A stretch of 6,156 bases of DNA from Rikenellaceae bacterium (GTDB lineage: Bacteria > Bacteroidota > Bacteroidia > Bacteroidales > UBA932). Under the pieces are notes generated by a model. It was not told the origin of the DNA. It ran no database searches and worked only from the letters and a program-made list of their open reading frames with translations. Of the stretch, positions 5,481-6,156 are shown one piece after another. Each line of letters begins with the position of its first letter. Position 1 is the stretch's first letter. The stretch spans positions 1-6,156 of the forward strand of contig JAAZIW010000188.1 of the NCBI GenBank assembly GCA_012800665.1, given 5' to 3'. Both the position numbers and the translations under genes were made by a program.

Positions 5481-6156
5481 ATGCCTCAGATTTCACATTT
5501 AGCGGAACACATGCCCACATCGGCTATCCGCATGCTTAACCCATTTGCTGAAAAAGCGAAGGCAGATGGCGTCAAGGTTTATCACCTCAATATAGGCGCC
5601 CCTGACATAAAGTCTCCCCAAAGCGCCATAGATGCTGTCCGCAATTACCAATTCGACCATCTCTCTTACTCTAATTCCATCGGCTCGCCGGAATTGCGCC
5701 GTGCCCTTTTAGACAAATACTACAAGTCTGTAGGTGTGGACATCTCGCTTGAAGATATTATAGTGACAGTTGCGGGGTCGGAAGCTTTAGACTTTTTCTT
5801 TCAAATAACCACCAACTTCGGCGGAGAAGTAATAGTGTTTGAGCCCTACTACTGCAACTATAGCGCTATTGCAAGCAAATTCGGTGTCAAGTTGGCAGGC
5901 ATCCATACCGACATCAAAGATGGCTTCCGCCTGCCGCCGGTATCCGAGATTGAAAAACATATCACTCCCCGGACAAGCGCAATCCTTATAAGCAATCCCT
6001 CAAATCCTACCGGCACCCTCTTTTCCAAGGAAGAGATGTTGCAGATAGCGGACATTTGCCGCAAGCACGACCTCTTTTTCGGTTGTGACGAAGTATATAG
6101 GGAATTCTGCTACACCGATGACCCCCACTTCAGCGTAATGGATATTCCGGACTTTG
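5481..6156 (+). CDS. Class I/II PLP-dependent aminotransferase, N-terminal part (runs off right edge)
   Basis: The frame is open for 225 codons from the ATG at 5481 to the window end, with no stop. It starts MPQISHLAEHMPTSAIRMLN, a typical opening for the Bacteroidales members of aminotransferase family AAT-I, then YHLNIGAPDI (residues about 35-44) with the conserved Gly that contacts the substrate carboxylate. PLP-site residues seen are AGSEAL (98-103, phosphate cup), the probable ring-stacking Tyr124 in EPYYCNY, Asn175 in SNPSNPTG (171-178), and Asp203 with Tyr206 in DEVYREF, which bind the pyridine nitrogen and O3'. The Schiff-base lysine and C-terminal domain are beyond the window. The enzyme should transfer an amino group between an amino acid and a 2-oxo acid in the cytoplasm; aspartate, aromatic or other specificity cannot be told from this part. 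An internal ATG at 5511 is possible but would remove the conserved N-terminal arm. The gene is divergent from the exonuclease operon across 58 bp. Confidence 0.9.
   Translation, partial: MPQISHLAEHMPTSAIRMLNPFAEKAKADGVKVYHLNIGAPDIKSPQSAIDAVRNYQFDHLSYSNSIGSPELRRALLDKYYKSVGVDISLEDIIVTVAGSEALDFFFQITTNFGGEVIVFEPYYCNYSAIASKFGVKLAGIHTDIKDGFRLPPVSEIEKHITPRTSAILISNPSNPTGTLFSKEEMLQIADICRKHDLFFGCDEVYREFCYTDDPHFSVMDIPDF

Noticed and set aside
5858..6064. Minus-strand 68-aa open frame inside the aminotransferase gene
   Set aside because: It lies opposite the conserved PLP-binding SNPSNPTG region, which is explained by the plus-strand gene.
1..6156. Defence system, CRISPR array, insertion sequence, tRNA or riboswitch
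   Set aside because: I looked on both strands and found no spaced repeats, transposase motifs, tRNA-like arms or long structured leaders; the intergenic gaps are only 48 and 58 bp.

Overview
This window looks like ordinary chromosomal DNA from a member of the Bacteroidota, most likely Bacteroidales. The signs are TAnnTTTG-type -7 promoter elements in both divergent intergenic gaps, no convincing Shine-Dalgarno sequence before any start, a lipoprotein-anchored family 3 glycosidase, and protein sequences that read like Bacteroidales homologues. Base composition is moderate and I see no sign of a mobile element, CRISPR array, phage gene, rRNA or tRNA. The species cannot be fixed from the sequence alone.

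Layout, left to right. (1) The first 85 codons of a minus-strand 5'-methylthioadenosine/S-adenosylhomocysteine nucleosidase (mtnN), which runs off the left edge. (2) A 48-bp divergent promoter region. (3) A plus-strand GH3 beta-glucosidase-type lipoprotein of 775 aa (306-2633). (4) A minus-strand run of three overlapping genes, transcribed in the order DEDDy 3'-5' exonuclease (5422-4775), RlmI-like 23S rRNA cytosine methyltransferase (4778-3582), and BASS-like membrane transporter (3592-2630). The overlaps are 4 and 11 nt. (5) A 58-bp divergent promoter region holding an 18-bp inverted repeat. (6) The first 225 codons of a plus-strand fold-type-I PLP aminotransferase, which runs off the right edge.

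The window is almost fully coding. The GH3 and transporter genes meet tail to tail and share the four bases TTAA, so no intergenic terminator can sit there. There is no gene-free stretch above 300 bases. No intrinsic terminator was recognised anywhere.

Functionally, the genes cover S-adenosylhomocysteine/methylthioadenosine recycling (MtnN), periplasmic or outer-membrane oligosaccharide cleavage (GH3), RNA-linked housekeeping (exonuclease plus rRNA methyltransferase), solute transport and amino-acid transamination. RlmI makes S-adenosylhomocysteine and MtnN degrades it, but they are not in one transcription unit, so this is only a loose metabolic link. I did not find a new multi-gene system. 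The points most worth a second look are regulatory: four -7-like elements lying only 4-7 nt from an ATG, a six-codon upstream ORF overlapping the exonuclease start, and small repeats sitting on the promoters.
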